Shown: piece by piece, positions 45,585 to 57,900 of the stretch
How positions within the stretch are numbered: the stretch's first letter is position 1
How the letters are laid out: every line of letters begins with the position of its first letter
Assembly: GCA_009760885.1 (NCBI GenBank)
Contig: CM019717.1
Span: forward strand, 50,615,366 to 50,679,365
Direction of reading: 5' to 3'
Length of the DNA: 64,000 nt
Source: Achatina immaculata
Taxonomy: Eukaryota > Mollusca > Gastropoda > Stylommatophora > Achatinidae
Translations under genes and position numbers: made by a program
Notes under the pieces: generated by a model
Seen by the model: the letters and a program-made list of their open reading frames with translations, nothing else
Databases searched by the model: none
Told to the model about the DNA's origin: nothing

Positions 45585-45713
45585 AGGGACAAGCAAGAGC
45601 AAGGACACTGAAAAGCCTTTCAGAAACAGCAGAAAAGGCTTCATGCTGGCTGTGAAGTATGCGAAACAAGCGTTGAGAACATAAATGGTTTCGTTTGTCA
45701 CAACCAAAACCAG

Positions 45714-45960
45714 TCCTCCATGGCTAAACACTTAAGAGTGCAGTGCCAACTGGAAGATCATGGGTTCAATCCCAGGACAAAAAAAAGCAACAACTCACAA
45801 GACCTCTGGGAGTCATGAGCCAGAGTCCCCCCCCCCCCCTAAGAGCGTCAGGAGTTTAATAGGGCTGAAACACTTGTCTGGGGGGGGGGTACTTCCTCTG
45901 ATGATCTGAAGGAGTTGTGTTGTTCCACTCTCTACATTCATTCTGTTTTTTTTCCACAAC
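45714..45960 (+). repeat. tRNA-derived SINE, family S2
   Basis: It has the head ATGGCTAAACACTTAAGAGT, the B-box CATGGGTTCAATCCCAGGA, then CAACAACTCACAAGACCTCT and GAAACACTTGTCT blocks, matching the complement of 8257-8536. It begins just after the R2-like LINE. Confidence 0.75.
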
Positions 45961-48254
45961 AGCCTAGTAGGGACAGGAGAAGAGGAAGGCCAAGTGAAAA
46001 ATAAAATGAGATTGTTTAAAACAACTACTAATATATGCGAGTGAAATAACATACTTTAGTATACAATTACTGAAGCTAATACATGATTTTTCTATAACAA
46101 ATGTTTGGAAACAAAACAATACTTTTTATTTTAAAAAATGTCATTCATTATCATTTATCTCTTTTGGCCAGGTTAGTGTATATAAATGAAACATAAAATG
46201 TGGTTTAGAATTTACGACAAAGATGGCCATTTCCAGAAGCTGTTCTATTGTATTTCCAGTTGAAAGAGTAAATCATAATAAAATTTTAATTAGAAAAGTT
46301 CTTTTATGTTATACAAGTTGAGCGAAATATAAAATCACAAAATTCTACATTCATTTTATGTTTTTAAACAAGAAAAGGTATCAAACTTATCTAAATTAAC
46401 TTAAAGCCCACGGTGAGATAAAAATATATCTTTCATTTGACAAACATTGAGAGATAAATGAACAAAAAAAAAAAAGCTAATCTAAAATTAGTTTTAATCT
46501 TTAATAACTGATGAGATTATTTTCTTGCATTTATTACATCAATATTTTAACAACAGGCAAACAGTTCCCTTCACATTCTCATACACTTATGGGGAAAAAA
46601 AAGCATTAAGAGCAAAATTAATATTGTTTCTGTTAGCTTTACATAATACTTAACAGTATAAACATTTCATAAATTAGTAGATCTGATGACTGTGTAACTC
46701 TTGTGTGTTAAAGTTGCAATTTCAACAATACACGTTCTGGCAGATAAAGCCACAATGACACTCTCCTATTCTGAAAAAAAAACTTTAAAATCCTTTTTCC
46801 ATAAACTGATATGATATAAATCTGGTTTTGTCTTACATACTCCAGTATGATTTAGTAATATACAATTGACACTCATGATACACTCTTTTTTTTTTTTTCC
46901 TTCAAGCTGATGTTGCAATTTTAAATTTCTGCTACCGTTATAAATTTGCTACATATATTACAAGCTTTGAGTTAATACTGAATGAAAACAATAATAATAA
47001 TTAATAATTTTTTTTTTTTTAAACTCTGGAATTCAAATCACTGAGCAAGTGTGTGCAACATCTGTTTCTGTAAATGTTTTTACTGTTCTCCATGACAACG
47101 GTTTATCATTTTTGTCACCGCCAGGGCCTTACTTAAAGTACTGTAAAAGGACCTCCTATTACACCAATGGCGTTTTTTTAAAATAAAAGGTTACTGTCTA
47201 TTCAGCAATGTCGTATATTTGTTTTCCAAACCTCAGTTGTTCTCTTCATTTTAACTCCTTAATTTACAGGACACTCGTGGATTTTAAAAGAAAAAAAATG
47301 TTCAGATAATTTCCAGATGGCCATTAATGGGCTTGACTGATTTTTTTTTTTTCAATTAAAATTTAATTGCACGTCTTTTAATCTATTATCTAATGCAGTT
47401 ATTAACAGTCCTAAGCTTACAAGCACACAAGATAATTTGCAATCAAAATTTTTCTTTCTGGTGTTTGTTTTCAACCCTCTGCTGGGATTTTTGCATGTAA
47501 CAGTTTAAGTGTCTGTCCAGAATTTTAGTTCTGAAATACTACTACAGTAATGTCCTATATATGAAGAACAAAGGAAGTGCATTATGGTCTACTACAGTAA
47601 TGTCCTATATATGAAGAACAAATGAAGTGCATTATGGTCTCACTAATACAGAACAAGCTGTACAACATCTCAGTACCACTGAGTACTATTTTTTTTTTTT
47701 TTTGGTTTAAATGTGATCAAGCTGATATCTGAAAGCATTTGCAGCAGTGGTGAACTAACCATCACTCACAACCTATACCATCTGTCTCCTGATATTCATA
47801 AAAAAATAATCTATATTCACATCTTTTCCTTTATGTCAGTCCCCATGCCCTTCCAGATCCCTAGGTTTAAGCCTGTTAGATAATCCACAACTGATATCCA
47901 AAATAAGTGGTTTTTTTATTATTATTTTTCTCAATATCTGAACTTCTGAACTGCATCAAAAGTATTCAACCATTTTTTTTCTTTTTGTTCCACTATGAAC
48001 TCAATTAAGGTCAATTCTTTTCACGAGACTGACCTTCATTCATTATTCTTATTTTCCTGATCATTCACTCACAGCTTTTTTGGCAGTGAAATCAAAACTG
48101 TCTCATGTTGCAGGTTGAGTTTATTTTCAGTGACTGCTTCTCCCAGTATTAATATGTTCCATACCCATTTGTACACCTGGATCAACTGGAAAATTATAGC
48201 TGTGGTTTATTATCCCATGACCTTTCAGATGAGAACATGGGCCATATCAATTAA
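45961..48254. other. AT-rich intergenic sequence, no gene seen
   Basis: Long poly-A/T runs. The only structure is the 50-bp doublet at 47539-47638. Confidence 0.4.
47539..47638. repeat. 50-bp tandem doublet
   Basis: CTACTACAGTAATGTCCTAT plus 30 further bases occurs twice, with a single difference (AAAGG/AAATG). Confidence 0.95.
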
Positions 48255-48418
48255 CATTCTTCTTCTTCAGTGTTCGAGGAAGGTTGGTCATGCTAAATCT
48301 GCGGTCTTGTCGCCCAGACGAAGTCCACCATCTTCCCCAGGCTTAAGTGTGAGCCACATAGCTTTTCTTTCAGTTCCACTCCCTCAGGCCAGATCTGTCC
48401 TGGGGTGGACAGGTCCGC
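48255..48418 (-). mobile_element. I-like LINE 3' end, second subfamily
   Basis: In minus orientation the frame reads WPEGVELKEKLWGSHLSLGK, then FVWATRPQI and stop, and the sequence ends with GAAGAAGAAG. This parallels the [20 protein letters not shown] and GLQI ending of 53495-55713, so it is a related I-like LINE. Confidence 0.6.
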
Positions 48419-48734
48419 AGAATATGTAACCTATTTGAGCAAATTATTCATTTTTATGTCTTTAACAAACCCCTCTGGAACATTTGTTAAAATACTGTCA
48501 CTCATACATGTGTATGTCGGTTCCATATTACAATGGATTTCTTTGCAAGTAGTTAATTATCTGAGTAGTCATTCACTCTATTCAGTTACATTATCCTGCA
48601 AGGCACTGGAAACCATGTACTTTTTAATTTTCCTTTCATCTGTGTTCTTTAGTTCAATCTGTTGGTGATTCTTATTTGTTATTCTGCCAGACTTTACCAG
48701 TGTAATGGATTACATTTTGTGTCATATTATCGGG

Positions 48735-48828
48735 AAGGCAGCAGGGCATCTTGCTTACAACTGAGAGGCCTATAGGAAAGCTGTTAGGGAGGCAAAGTTC
48801 TGCAACGGACATCCAAATGACTGACTGA
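48735..48828 (+). mobile_element. LINE family A 3' end fragment
   Basis: About 95 bp matching 3764-3860 (CATCTTGCTTACAACTGAGA, GGCAAAGTTCTGCAACGGAC), ending with ACTGACTGAT. Confidence 0.7.
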
Positions 48829-50574
48829 TTACTGGGAAGTGTTCTGTGCCATGCTCTTACACAAGTCCAATGGCATGCCAAGTATAATGGCCTGTTCTGA
48901 GTTTTTGAAATTATTTGAATTTATACAGCATAGCTGTTCTGGTTCTGCATGCTTTGGCCTTCACATATATTGGCTACCAAAACATGTTTCATTTACACAT
49001 GTTTAATGTTTGCACTTATTTGTGTAAACATTTTTTTTTCAAAACTAAATGAACCATATGGTGGAATCACAAATCACACAGGCAATAATCTAAAAAATGA
49101 ATCATTCAGAGATTGCTCTTACATCTGTTGCTCGAAGATATTTTTACTCGCTGTGAAAAGCAATGCCAAATGTTGCATTTACCATTATTTTTAGCTGTTG
49201 TATTCAGGGTAAAATATGATCCTCACTGGCAAACTCATTTTTTTCTTCTATAAGATGTCAAATATGCCTTTTCAAAATTCCATATGTGGCTTATGAAAGT
49301 GACTTTTTGACAAAAGACTGCACACTATGTCAAGTAGTCTGATTTTTCTGTGTTTATGCTGCCAGAATCTATCCCCCCCTCCAATTACTCCTACTTATCA
49401 GCACATCATCACAGTTTTATTACTCTTCTCTCAGATTATGTCTAATGAAAGTTGACTATTTATTCCAAATAATTTAAACATTTACAAAAGAAACTCTCTT
49501 ATTTTAGCACAATGCTGGAAAATTACTGATTAATTTAAGCTCACACAATGACCATAAATACATTAAAAATATTAACTGAAAGATTCTACATTACCAAACT
49601 CACATTGGTAACTAAATCTATGGAGACTCATTTCATGAATTCTAAATGAGAAAAATGGTAATGGGTTTTTATCAAATTAAATCAAAGAAAAAATAAACTG
49701 TCAAACATAAACTGGAAAACACTGAAGCAGTCATGAGCAGAGAGTCAGATAAAAATATAAAAACATGTATAACAGCATGTTGCATAATGTGTGTAAAGAA
49801 ACAAATAACTCTGACACTCGTAGTCAGAAGAGAATTTTACTGTACTTGTTCATGACCACATTTTACAAGACTAAAGTTTATAAAAGTTCTGAAAAAGTTT
49901 CTCACTACACTGCATTCTAACATTCCTTAGTTCTGTAGTTTTGTTTTTTTTTAATGAGAAGTAATTCTTCATTACAGCTGCTTTGATTTATGTTTGTTAA
50001 AACACAGATCTCCAACACTTGGGTTAGGTATACTTCACAATATAATCTCAAACAAGTAAAAACTGAAAATGAAATGAAAAATGGATGTAACAGCCATATC
50101 AAAATGTTGTATAACAATGCATTTGTCTTCTTCTTCTTCATCAATTAATAAAATGAAAAGATGTCTGTGGTGAAATCATAAAGTGACCTGATGTTCCACT
50201 CTAAGTACTGGAGTCCAGCCATTATCCATAAATGTTGGCAGCGTCTTTAAGGTGGTAATTAATATACTTTTTAAAATTTTCATTTTCCTTTCTATTCTGC
50301 TGATTGTTTTCCAACATGTCAGAACAATAAGTATCTGCAATAATTTCAGTGCAGGATTCCATCCGAGTCAGGAATCATGAATGTAATTCATGTCAAAATA
50401 TAAGGACTTGAATAGACTTGCAATTGAAAAAAAATTTTTTTTTGTCTTGTCTTCCTCATATACTTTTTCAATAAGTATTGAAATATGTATCCAAAAAAGA
50501 GGGGACAGACAGATATCCTGACAGAGGTTGGCAATTTGTTTCATATAATGGGATATTTAGGGTTTCTGTAATTT
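48829..50574. other. AT-rich sequence downstream of the exchanger gene, no gene seen
   Basis: It may include distant 3' untranslated sequence of the minus-strand exchanger. No motif-bearing frame. Confidence 0.35.
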
Positions 50575-51060
50575 CCTCCCTCTATCTCTGTCACTGACAG
50601 ACTTTTCTTGTGCTTCCCATAATTCTTAGCATGTTGTCAGTGCTATACTTTCTGGCAGTAGTCAGGTATGTGGCCAAACCATCTGACTTGTTCCAATCAT
50701 TGCACTAATGGTGTCATTCCTGATTTGTCTCTTCTTATTACATTTCATATTCTTCTCAAAAAGGTCATTTCTGTTGTTATGATTTTCTTTTCATTTTTAG
50801 CTTTTAATGTCTGACATTGACAGCATAGTGTTGGGAGGAAAACTGTGATGTACAGTGTTTTTTTTTTGTTTCAGTTGTGATTTATTTACTTTTCAATAAA
50901 GGTGTAATTTGTCCAATGGCCTGATTTGCTTTATTGCATCTGTTCTCAATTTTAGCATTGATTTTCTCAGGGGATGATACTGTAGTCCAAATTTCAGTTA
51001 GTTTTATATCAGTCTTATATTATTCTTGCTGAAATCTACTCCCAAGTTCTGAAATTGCAA
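50575..51060 (-). mobile_element. Probable LINE RT/C-terminal relic
   Basis: Block phrases on the plus strand (CATCTGACTTGTTCCAATCA, GTGTCATTCCTGATTTGTCT) read, in minus orientation, like decayed LINE C-terminal sequence. Very decayed; family not assignable. Confidence 0.35.
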
Positions 51061-51730
51061 TGGTCATTCAAACCTAAGCACCTTCATGGAGAGGGGGTAT
51101 CTGTTGCATGGACAACAATTCTCCCAATAAACCTTGCCCAAGCTTGAATTCTGGAGGGAGAGGACAGATATTACTCCCTGGATCTGTCATTCTGCAGTCA
51201 GGAATGACTGACAGTAGCTAATACTTTCAGTTCATCTACTAAAAGTGTAAACGCAATAATACTGTTATAATTAAAAGATTTTCTTTGCAATATTTGTGTA
51301 CTGTATACCACATATTAATATTAAAAATGTTAAATATATTTATTTTAAAAGGGAAAGCTACAACTATGCTTTAACTACAGAAGAAAATGTTAAAAGCTAT
51401 GGACCAGATAAGCACTATGTGCTTAAGAATACTTTGTAATTTAAGTTACTGGCTTATAACTTAGTATTCCACACTGGCAATAATAAAAATTTGGTAACTT
51501 AACTTTATACACATACTTCATAACTGAGACCTACATATTTATAAATGGTCATTGATATCATTATGTAGTTTAAAACTGGTACGAGATCTTTAAATAAACA
51601 CTGTTATTTATAAAGTCCATTTAAAGTGGAAGTCAAACTACAAAGAAATGGAATTTTAAAACATGATGTGGTCTTTTTTTTTTTGTCAGCTTATGTGCGT
51701 GCATTAGCATTTAGCTGTCAATAAATAGAT

Positions 51731-51930
51731 TTAGTAGTTACTCTGACACTCTTCTGGATGAAAATAACCAAACACATTCAGCTCATACATAGATGCTAGG
51801 ACAGTGTAGGCAACGTAGATAAACAAGAAGAGCGTGCTAATACGCTTGTCCAAGGTCCACTTGTTTAGGTGAATGATAGTAATCAGCAGAGCAACAGTTG
51901 ACAGCAGCATGACCGATGAATATATCAGAC
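51731..51930 (-). CDS. SLC24A: NCKX terminal exon
   Basis: Acceptor ccccccacag; it encodes (G)[31 protein letters not shown] and [17 protein letters not shown], then stop TAA (51733-51731). It holds the last two membrane helices. Confidence 0.92.
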
Positions 51931-54900
51931 CTGTGGGGGGAAAAAAAACCCCAGTGAAGCATGTTTGGATGACAGGCACAGAAATAACTGCTACCTCATG
52001 TGAAGTTCATGGTAACTGAAGAAAAAAAAAAGTGTCTTCCCTTGTCTGCTTACATGAAAAGATAATGCCATAAGATGATATATTTTTGTATCAGAGTTAT
52101 ACAGCAAGCTACATTAAAAGAAAGATGTTGCAAGCTCTTTGTCTTCCTTCATCTGAAATGGTACTGCCATAAGATGGTAAATTCTTATCCAAGTTATAGC
52201 AAGCTACAGTAATAAAAAAGATATAAACAAATGTGTAGTTTTATAAAAGCTGCACTAATAAAGAATGCTTAACTCCAACTGGACTTGCTGCAGAAAGCTG
52301 TGACTGTGATACTTATTGTAAAAAAAATGATTACCTGAACTGTAAACTGGTACAGTACTGCCTGGCCTCATGATACACGTTTGTAGAAACCATGGAACGC
52401 CCAAACAGACTAGAATGTCAAAAACATTACTTCCAACTGCATTTGACACAGCCATATCTCCAAGACCTATTAAAAAATGGGAAATGAGGACACATCTCTG
52501 GTTAAGCCCAATTAAGTTATTATTATTTATGTAGTCTTTGGTGGTCATGTTTCTCTATTCTGTGTGTTACCCAGTGGTTTGGCTGCTTTCCATTAGGTTA
52601 GTCAATTCAAATGTTTTTATCTTGGCTTTCCTTTCATAGTTTTTCCTTTGAATTTTCCAGCAATTGTCAGGTTAGTCTCCTCATGATATGATTAAAAGAG
52701 TCACTGGTTAAATAAACAAGTTTTTGATTAATTATTTCCAAATATTCTTATCCTTTTTTGTAACAATCCTTCACTTTATTGTCCATCATTTAGCCAAACA
52801 TAAGTTGAGGCCAGCTGTTTTCCTCTTCTATTTGTACTGCTTTATATTATTTTTTTTTCTACTATTAGTTTTTTTTTTTTTTAAACGATATTATACGAAG
52901 CAGTTTCCTAGCAAACTCTGCCACCACTGGGACCTCAGTTAGCCCTGTCCTATTAGACTTGGAACATCAGTGAAGATGTAGGACAAGGTCTTGGTCAGCT
53001 CTGCTTTGCTGGTGCTGACAGTTGTGCTGTCACTCTATCACTGTCCGTTCTTACTCTCAATATTGCCAAGGTGGCAAAATTCTCAGTCCCCCCCCCCCCC
53101 CAAACCTATCACAAAATAGATTATGCAGTCAGAACAGCATTGTACAGTAAAGATGAGGAACTTATAAAGCAGACCATCATGTTGGGGAAAAGAAAAAAGA
53201 TTAGTTTGACTAACCATCTTTCATCACCAGCACACTCGCAACAACATCAGGGAGACTGACTCCAAATGCAACAAAAGTAAGGCTCATCACGCTATCTGGA
53301 ATGTTTACTGTGAAGCCTGAAAAATATAAATATGAACATCAAAATCATATCGCATTATCACATTCATGAAAACATAATAAACAGGCTAAGTTATGACTCA
53401 CGAGAGAATGATATGAGAAGAAGCTACCTCAACTTCTGATGTTCAAAAATGCACACAAGCAACTGATTTATTACTGATGTTGTCTACTGTTTTGAAGGAA
53501 GCAAGCATGGTACCACTGCTAAAACCAGGGAAAAACAGTGATACTGCCTCCAGCTACAGGCCAATCAGTCTCACTAGCTGCCTATGCAAAACGATGGAAC
53601 GCATCATTGACCTGAGGCTAAAATGGTACCTAGAAAGTGAAAACCTTCTCGTTCCACAACAAGCAGGATTTAGGCAGTACTACAGTACGGAAGATCAAGT
53701 GACCTATCTCTCTCAAGAGATTGAGGATGCATTCCAAGAGAAAAACCTTGTACTAGCAGCGTGGATAGACCTGAAGAAAGCCTTTGATAAAGTATGGAAA
53801 AAAGGTCTGTTGTGGAAACTAAGAAACTGCAATGTGAATGGAAGACTGTACAACTGGATAAAGTCCTATTTACACAATAGAAGAGCTAGAGTAGTAATGG
53901 ATGGACACAAAAGCCAGAAAGTACTTCTGCGACACGGTGTACCACAAGGAGGAGTCCTTTCGCCTACACTATTCCTTGTATTCATTAATGACCTGGTCAA
54001 GGAACTTCCCTATGGAATCAAAGCAGCACTGTATGCAGATGATCTGGTCATGTGGTGTACAGATGAATATGCGACAGTTGCTACACAGAGACTCCAAAGA
54101 GCAGCAGACATCTTGACATCATGGACAAACAAATGGTGTGTAAGTATCAACACAGAGAAATCAAGTACCACTCTGTTCACCCTCTCATCTAAACAGAAAG
54201 CAGGTAAGATCTTTGTAAATGAAATACCCTTAAGGATGGACAACCAACCCACTTACTTAGGAGTGACTCTTGACTCAAAACTGACTTGGAAGCAACACAT
54301 CAACAGTGCAGAAGCAAAAGCCAGAAGAAAACTAGCCATATTAAGAAAATTGAGTGGGACTACATGGGGAGCTAGTGAAAGAATCCTCAAGAATGTATAT
54401 CAGCAAAGTATTCTACCACATTTAGAATATGGCTCAACATCTTGGTGCACAGCATCAAACACTACGCTGCATAATCTAGACAAGGTTCAAAATCAGTCAC
54501 TACGGATTATCACAGGTGCCATGAGGTCCACACCAATAGTAGAAATGCAGAAAATAGTTGGTATTCAACCGCTAAAGGAACGTAGAGACACAAAGGTCAT
54601 GACCATGGGAGAAAAATTCCTTAGCTCTGTAAGCCATCCCCTGAAGGAGAGATTCAATAACTTGGCATTAGGACGGCTTAAAAGAAGCAGCTTCATTCAT
54701 CAGGCCAAGCGTATGCGTAAGCTGATACCTGACCTTCCAACTGTAGTCACTCCATTATCATCTGTACCAGAGCATACACCATGGAAAGAAGCAGATTATA
54801 CACAAATATCTATTCAGACTGAAGTGAAAGGTGTGCAGAATGGTGAGATGCAGAGCAGTCTTATAAGATCAACAGCCACACTTAGTGTTCTAGATGACAA

Positions 54901-57900
54901 ATATCCATGTGACACCTGGATACGTGTGTATACAGATGGATCTGCACATAATGCCATAAAGAATGGAGGGGCAGGAGCATATATTGAATATCCAAACAAC
55001 ACCATTGACAAGATTTCCATACCCACTGGTAAATACTGCAACAACTTTGATGCAGAAGTTAGGGCAATTATTGCTGCAGTTGAAAAACTATCAGACTCCA
55101 GAATTGATACATGTCCTGTAGTAATTCTCACAGATGCAAGATCAGTACTGGAGGCTCTTCAGTGCAACAAACTACCAGACCTTAAGGATGCCTTGTCAAA
55201 AATTGGCTTACAACATGGAGTCACTTTGCAATGGATTCCCTCCCACTGTGGGATACCAGGCAATGAGAAAGCTGACCATCTGGCCAAAGAGGGCACTGAA
55301 ATGGAGCAACCAGACATACCAGTCACCTATAATCAGAAGAAAAGCATGATAAAAACCTACAGGAAGCCACAAACACCACCACATGATGACTATCACATGC
55401 TAAACAGAAAGGAACAAGTCACCATCTTCCGTCTCCGAACAGGACACAGCCGACTCAGAAGTCATATGTATACAAAGTTTAAGGTTGGTACTACTAATCT
55501 ATGTACATGTGCCCAGGTGCCCCAAACCGTGGAACATATCCTCCAGAACTGCATCAACTACGAGACACTGAGAAATAATTACTGGCCCAGTGAAACCACT
55601 AAAGAAGATAAGCTCTACGGTTCCATACATGAGTTACAAAAAACAGTGAAATTTATCCAAGAGACAGGACTGCAGATATAGACAGACAGTGCGAACGAAG
55701 AAGAAGAAGAAGAGTCTACTGTTTTGCTTGTGAGGCAGCTACAAATGCAATATGAAACAAATAAAAAAACAAGCTGATGTAACTCAAGCTTATAAACACT
55801 CACAGCTGAAAATATTTTGTTTAAAATAAAGAAATGCTTCAAAACTGCAGAAAATGAAACAGGAAGAAAAAGGAACAAAACAGATGACTGACCACTCCAA
55901 AATTTGAGGAACTAATTTTAGCTGATACCTGTCCTTTTATGGTTAAAAAGAAAACAGCTCTAGAAAACAATCAGTTTAAAACTCTGTTAATACATGTGGT
56001 ATAGAGATGCACACAAATAAAATAGTAACTCTGACATCTGGTGAAACCAAAAGATTGTGGAATCTACCCCGAAATAAACTTGAATTAAAATGCCTTGCCA
56101 GTTTGTTTACTACATAAAGGAGAACTTTCTATGCAGATTGAAATATGCACATAATGACAAAATGAGAACTCTGATCTGAAATATGAAAAATAAAAAAATA
56201 AAAAAAAACTGTCTGGTCAGGCCTAACCTTTTTTTTTTTTTTTTAGAGATAAGTGTTGTGGACCTAACTGGACTCTGACAAATTTTCTACCCTCTGGAAG
56301 TTGAGGGTAAAACTAAACTAGTCAGACATATTCCAGTGCGATAAAAGTGCAGTGTTTCGGCTATAGGCCTTACTTTTGAAAAAAATCAGTGACGCAAATG
56401 AACTGACAAGTGATAGGCATGTAGCACAGATAGAACAAAGACAATTTACCAGCTGATGATCTAAGAGGATAGACTTAAAGGACAAGACAAAAAATAATTC
56501 CGTGAACATGTCATGAGAAAATTAAACCTGCTAATCACTTGGAAACTGCAAGGATAAAAAATATAAAGGAAGCTGTGAAATCTTAATAGGCTGGCTAGTC
56601 AGCACATGAAAAATGCGAGCAAACTGATTAAAAATAGCAAACTCAGCATGTGAAAGTGGAAAATCATGATCATTATTGTTTATTGGCATGACAAATAATA
56701 AATGAATAACTATCAAACACCGAATAAAACAATTTTCCAGTTACAAACCATACTAATGAAAAGAAGGTAGTGAGTTTAAAAAAAAATGAATGAAAGAAAC
56801 TAAGGAAACAGTAAAATTTTGCTTAAGAAGAAAGTAAATTCAAAAACATATGAATATATTTAAAATCATAAGCAGATATACTTTTGGCTGTAACAGGCTA
56901 AGCCTGGCTAATGGAGCAGGAATCACCAGTCCCCATGGCGGGATATACTTTTGGCTGTAACAGGCTAAGCCTGGCTAATGGAGCAGGAATCACCAGTCCC
57001 CATGGCGGGATATACTTTTGGCTGTAACAGGCTAAGCCTGGCTAATGGAGCAGGAATCACCAGTCCCCATGGCGGTGGAGTCTGCTAAAGAAGCATTACA
57101 GGGACTTGGCACTCAAGACTAAAAATAGGCATATAATGCACTCCCAAGCTGATATGATGTTGTGCCTCCACATTATCCCCACAATGGCTGCAGAGGATAC
57201 CAGTTCATAGTCAGTCACTTGCATGTCCCTTGCGCAACTTTGCCTCCTTAACAGCTCTCCTGTAGGCCTCTCAGTTGTAAGCAAGATGGCCTGCTGCTGA
57301 TGTATACATTTGCAGATTATGAATGATGTTTTGCAGCCATCTTCGCCTTGGTCTTCCTCTCTTTCTTTTTCCCATTATGAACCCCTCCTTTCTCCAGACT
57401 ATCATGACATTTAATGTGTCCAAGTTCTCTCTGTTTAATCCTCTTTACTAACCAGCCTCCTTCAATATTAAGTTCTTGTAGTATGGATATATTTGTTCTT
57501 TTTTGTGTCCATGATATCTGAAGAACTCATCTGTAGCATTTACATTCAAAGGCATTTATGTGTTTCTCAGTTGTTTTGTTAGGTGTCCAGGTCTCACAGG
57601 CATATGTTGCAATGGGAAAGACGCATGCCCTTAAAAATCGGATGATGTAATAAAAATGATGTAATAAATAAGAATGAGAAACTTCCAACATAAGAATAAA
57701 GTGCCAACTTTGATTTAAAATTTACCTATAATTGTTATCATCCACACCATCAGAAATGAAAATGCAGACAGCCAAATTAAGGACATAGTAAAGGTCACCA
57801 TAAACCACTTTCGGAATCGGTCCTTTCTACAGTCTGGTATAGTGATGTATAAAAGAAAAGACACTGGAAAAGACACCACCCACAGGAAACATGACCATCG

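Larger units (their letters stand above)
42130..45690 (+). mobile_element. LINE with R2-type architecture (zinc finger, RT, restriction-like endonuclease)
   Basis: In order: an N-terminal zinc finger (CICGRKFNTQCGMKTHRMKK, about 42355-42414); a basic region; an RT in several frames with a LANVYGSVPH block and an AFMDDTTIITT catalytic box (about 43921-43953); a cysteine motif CPLCNERQTLEHVLSAC (about 45019-45071); and a C-terminal restriction-like nuclease with NTGMRPDIVVYS (about 45330-45365). This order is that of R2/R4/NeSL-type LINEs. Several frameshifts and two internal tandem duplications are present. Confidence 0.8.

Noticed and set aside
42130..45690. An rDNA-linked R2 insertion
   Set aside because: No 28S or other rRNA sequence is recognisable on either side of the element.
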